From: an uncultured Bacteroidota bacterium
Lineage (GTDB): Bacteria; Bacteroidota; Bacteroidia; Bacteroidales; WCHB1-69
Reading direction: 5' to 3'
DNA: 35,404 bases
Assembly (NCBI GenBank): GCA_902770735.1
Contig: CACXUB010000007.1
Coordinates: 1-35,404, forward strand
The notes below the pieces were generated by a model. The model had not been told where the DNA came from and searched no databases. It saw only the letters and a program-made list of their open reading frames with translations. Position numbers and translations under genes: made by a program. Positions 33,063 to 35,404 of this stretch are shown here, in pieces. Positions within the stretch are counted from its first letter, which is position 1, and every line of letters starts with the position of its first letter.

Positions 33063-34714
33063 TACTCAATCGGTTTGCCGGACAGATTGAACCACAGTTC
33101 TTCTTCCTCCTGTGTTTTCTTGTCAACAATGATGACTTTGTAGGCAGTGACTTTGTCGGCGAGGCGTTTCACCGTGTAGAACTCTTTCAGTTTGTAGTTT
33201 TTGTACTCTTTTTTGAGATAGTCCTGAATGGTGGCGGAGAGGCTCTCGTTTTTGCCCATGAGCCAGGTCTCGGTGAGTTCGCCGTAGCTGTTGTAAACAC
33301 AGAACTCTTTGCCGCGGGTGGTGTAGAACATGGCGCGGTAGTTCATGTAGCCGTCGTCGGTCCATTCCACGTTGTTCACCTTCGGGTATTTCAGTTTGAA
33401 GGCGGCTTTCACGTTCTCGGGCACGCTGGCCGCGTCGTCGTTGTCAAGCTCCATGTTCATCTTTTCGTAGTATTTGTTCAGGGCGTCGTCTTCGGCGCTC
33501 TCTTTCTTGTCGCCGCCGCCTAACTCGTAGTCAGGGTCAACGGTGCGGATCAGTTTGCCCGCCTTGTCGAAAAACACGGTGGTGACTAATTTGGCCTTGT
33601 AATTGGCTTTTTCGTAGAATTCCACCATCATTTTGTCGTCTTTGTCGGCGCGTTGTTCCTTGACGGCGCTCTTGAAACGCCAGCCGGGGTAGAAATCGTT
33701 GAGGTGCTTGGCCATCAGGCCGGAGACAGACTCTTCGGGCATGATGGTGAGGGTCTTTTCCCAGACACCTTTCGGGTTGATATAGACGGCGGTTTTCTTG
33801 CCTTGGTTGAGACAGCGGGCGATGTACATGCTATCGACCAGGAACCAGTTGAGCTCGGCGGGATGCAGCACTTTCTTCAACAGGGATTTGGAGACGATAT
33901 CGGGCACGGAGCTGGCCTTGATGGCGACGTTGCCGTGCTCGTCTTTCACCACGGGTTCGGGTTTCTCCTTTTTGGGCTTGGCCTCTTTTTCCGGCTGGGG
34001 TTCAGCTGCGGGTTTGTTGGAGGCGGTGGTGGGTTTAGGCTGTGCGGCCGGTTTGGCGGCAGTCTCCTTGGGAGCGTTCTTGGCGGCCTCCTTGGCGGCT
34101 TTTTCAGCGGCGGCTTTCTCCTCGGCTTCGCGTTTGGCGGCTTCGGCTTTCTCGGCCTGGCGCTCGGCGGCGGCAGCCTTGGCCTGCTCTATCTTGTCGG
34201 GATGCTTTGTCGTGGGATCCTTGAATCCCTCCGGGTCTTCACGCGTGAGCAACTTGTTCTGCCCGGTGCTGGCGAAGGTCAGCAGCGACGGTTTGGAACC
34301 CACAGCATCCTCCCTGACTTCCAGGTAGTAGTGCGTGCTTACCTCCTCTTGCTCCTCCAGCGCACTCACGCTGATGATCCATTCCGGGAAGTTCTCCTTC
34401 ACGTATTCGGTTATCGTGGAGGGGAGTTCGTTCACGGGCACCATGAACAGCGTGCGGATCCATTCTCCGTCGCCGGCAATGAAGACTTTCCCGTTCGTGG
34501 CGCCGTCCTTGATGTTGGCGATGTAGTTGTCGCCGTCTTTCATCCATCCGGTCACTTTCACGTAAGAATATTGTTCGTCAAGGGTTTGGACAACATCGGA
34601 GGGCACCTCCGTGGGTTTCAGTTTCTGTGCGGAAACCATGTTGTTGCTGACAATAACTATCTGAATAACAGATATTAGCAGGATGAATAAGATTCTATTT
34701 TTCATTTTCGTCAT
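33059..34714 (-). CDS. Exported protein with three PepSY-like modules and a charged Ala/Lys/Glu/Pro linker
   Basis: 551 residues with a signal peptide (ends NNMVSAQ). Three modules resemble the PepSY-like / BLIP-like family common in Bacteroidota: about 35-135 (VPSDVVQTL...VTGWMKDGDNYIANI), about 270-395 (VPDIVSKSLLKK...LNWFLVDSMYIARC), and about 430-551 (VPENVKAAFKLKYPKVNNVEWTDDGYMNYRAMF). Each runs VPxxV, a helix, then W-xx-D-xx-Y strands and a second half ending in paired strands. Between modules 1 and 2 is a TolA-like low-complexity segment of AEKAEAAKREAEEKAAAEK type and Pro/Lys repeats (about 170-260), likely an extended spacer. Probably periplasmic; such modules are thought to bind or inhibit proteins, but the target is unknown. 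A second ATG three codons in is also usable. Confidence 0.8.
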   Translation of the reverse strand: MTKMKNRILFILLISVIQIVIVSNNMVSAQKLKPTEVPSDVVQTLDEQYSYVKVTGWMKDGDNYIANIKDGATNGKVFIAGDGEWIRTLFMVPVNELPSTITEYVKENFPEWIISVSALEEQEEVSTHYYLEVREDAVGSKPSLLTFASTGQNKLLTREDPEGFKDPTTKHPDKIEQAKAAAAERQAEKAEAAKREAEEKAAAEKAAKEAAKNAPKETAAKPAAQPKPTTASNKPAAEPQPEKEAKPKKEKPEPVVKDEHGNVAIKASSVPDIVSKSLLKKVLHPAELNWFLVDSMYIARCLNQGKKTAVYINPKGVWEKTLTIMPEESVSGLMAKHLNDFYPGWRFKSAVKEQRADKDDKMMVEFYEKANYKAKLVTTVFFDKAGKLIRTVDPDYELGGGDKKESAEDDALNKYYEKMNMELDNDDAASVPENVKAAFKLKYPKVNNVEWTDDGYMNYRAMFYTTRGKEFCVYNSYGELTETWLMGKNESLSATIQDYLKKEYKNYKLKEFYTVKRLADKVTAYKVIIVDKKTQEEEELWFNLSGKPIEY

Positions 34715-34734
34715 TATTTTTCAAATCAAGCCAC

Positions 34735-34742
34735 AAAAATAG
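34735..34742 (-). promoter_or_regulatory. Bacteroidota -7 element for the PepSY-like gene
   Basis: Minus-strand TATTTTTG, 21 bp before the ATG at 34714. Confidence 0.5.
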
Positions 34743-34789
34743 TGTTTTTTTGTTTACGGATTTAATAGTTACATGGTTACAGACAAATG

Positions 34790-35404
34790 TCAAAGTTTGT
34801 GGTTTAGTGTTTCCCGGATTTTGGCGGTGAGGATGTCGATGCCGATATTGTTGTTGCCGCCCACGGGAATGATGATGTCGGCGAGCCGTTTGGTGGGTTC
34901 GATGAAGAGTTCGTGCATGGGTTTCACGAAGTTGCGGTAGTGGCGGATGGATTTGTCGAGGCCGCGGCCGCGTTCGATGACGTCGCGGCTGATGATGCGG
35001 ATGAGCCGTTCGTCGGCGTCCGTGTCCACGAACACCTTGATGTCGAGGATATCGCAGAGTTCAGGGTTGGTGAAGATGAGGATGCCTTCCACGATGAGGA
35101 CTTCCGCGGGGTGCACGGGGATGGTCTCCTCGCCGCGCCTGCAGGTCACGTAGGAGTAGGTGGGCATCGGGATGGTCTTGCCCGCTTTCAGCTGTTCGAT
35201 GTGGTTCACTAACAGCGGGAACTCGATGGCGGAGGGATGGTCGAAATTGATTTTCTCCTTTTCTTCTTGCGTCAAAACACCGTTGTCGCGGTAGTAGGCG
35301 TCCTGGGACAACACGCTGACGTGGTGTTTCGTGAACTGGTTGACGATTTTCTGCACCACGGAGGTCTTTCCTGAGCCGGAGCCGCCGGCAATCCCTAATA
35401 CTAA
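34790..35404 (-). CDS. udk: Uridine kinase, 5' end cut by the window
   Basis: Cytoplasmic pyrimidine-salvage kinase phosphorylating uridine and cytidine to UMP and CMP. The frame stays open to the last base and includes the P-loop GIAGGSGSGKTSVVQKI within the first codons visible, so only a few N-terminal residues are missing; a GTG start at 35359 would lose the P-loop and is rejected. Other family blocks: VLSQDAYYRD, NFDHPSAIEFPLL, PTYSYVTCRRG, LIVEGILIFTNPELCDILDIKVFVDTDADERLIRI (key residues EGIL and DTDADERLIRR-like), and RDVIERGRG followed by PTKRLADIIIPVGGNN. About 205 residues are seen, near full family length. Confidence 0.95.
   Translation of the reverse strand, partial: LVLGIAGGSGSGKTSVVQKIVNQFTKHHVSVLSQDAYYRDNGVLTQEEKEKINFDHPSAIEFPLLVNHIEQLKAGKTIPMPTYSYVTCRRGEETIPVHPAEVLIVEGILIFTNPELCDILDIKVFVDTDADERLIRIISRDVIERGRGLDKSIRHYRNFVKPMHELFIEPTKRLADIIIPVGGNNNIGIDILTAKIRETLNHKL

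Overview
The window looks like a chromosome segment from an anaerobic Bacteroidota bacterium, most likely Bacteroidales. The evidence is a secreted C10 protease with a type IX secretion (Por) sorting tail, Bacteroidota-type -7 promoter elements (TAnnTTTG) before many genes, few Shine-Dalgarno sites, and anaerobe redox genes: rubredoxin, a flavodiiron protein and a fused NfnAB-like enzyme. I see no rRNA, tRNA, CRISPR array, insertion sequence or phage gene. Most genes are housekeeping genes on the minus strand.

Layout. 1-1300: gap, whose first ~63 codons do not look like GAPDH, then a small rubredoxin gene. 1383-3665: secreted streptopain-like protease. 3855-7402: flavodiiron protein, then a fused ferredoxin:NADP oxidoreductase/glutamate-synthase-like protein; with rubredoxin these could form an O2/NO-reducing electron chain. 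7459-10773 (minus): HAD phosphatase, murF, anmK (cell-wall synthesis and recycling). 11057-16181 (minus): an OmpA/TPR lipoprotein and a large protein joining a degenerate peptidase domain, a TolB-like propeller and an Omp85-like barrel. 16270-19818 (minus): phosphomannomutase/phosphoglucomutase, upp, purB. 19960-21212 (minus): a small beta-barrel protein and a FISUMP-domain protein. 21472-24702 (minus): a 1076-residue oxidoreductase that joins all parts of HcnABC-type amino-acid dehydrogenases in one chain. 24894-26489 (plus): a PDZ/S41 C-terminal processing protease. 26506-31999 (minus): a DAHP synthase/chorismate mutase and a ~1490-residue exported protein of unknown function. 32089-35404 (minus): prmA, an exported triple PepSY-like protein, and udk, cut by the window end.

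The most unusual feature lies between the genes. At least a dozen gaps hold short degenerate tandem repeats (units of 6 to 13 bp) from about six word families, often starting exactly at a gene's stop codon. In six genes the stop codon lies inside or at the edge of the repeat, and in five of these the last few residues are also read from it. This pattern, the chimeric-looking 5' end of gap, and the single-chain HcnABC-like enzyme are the main leads.
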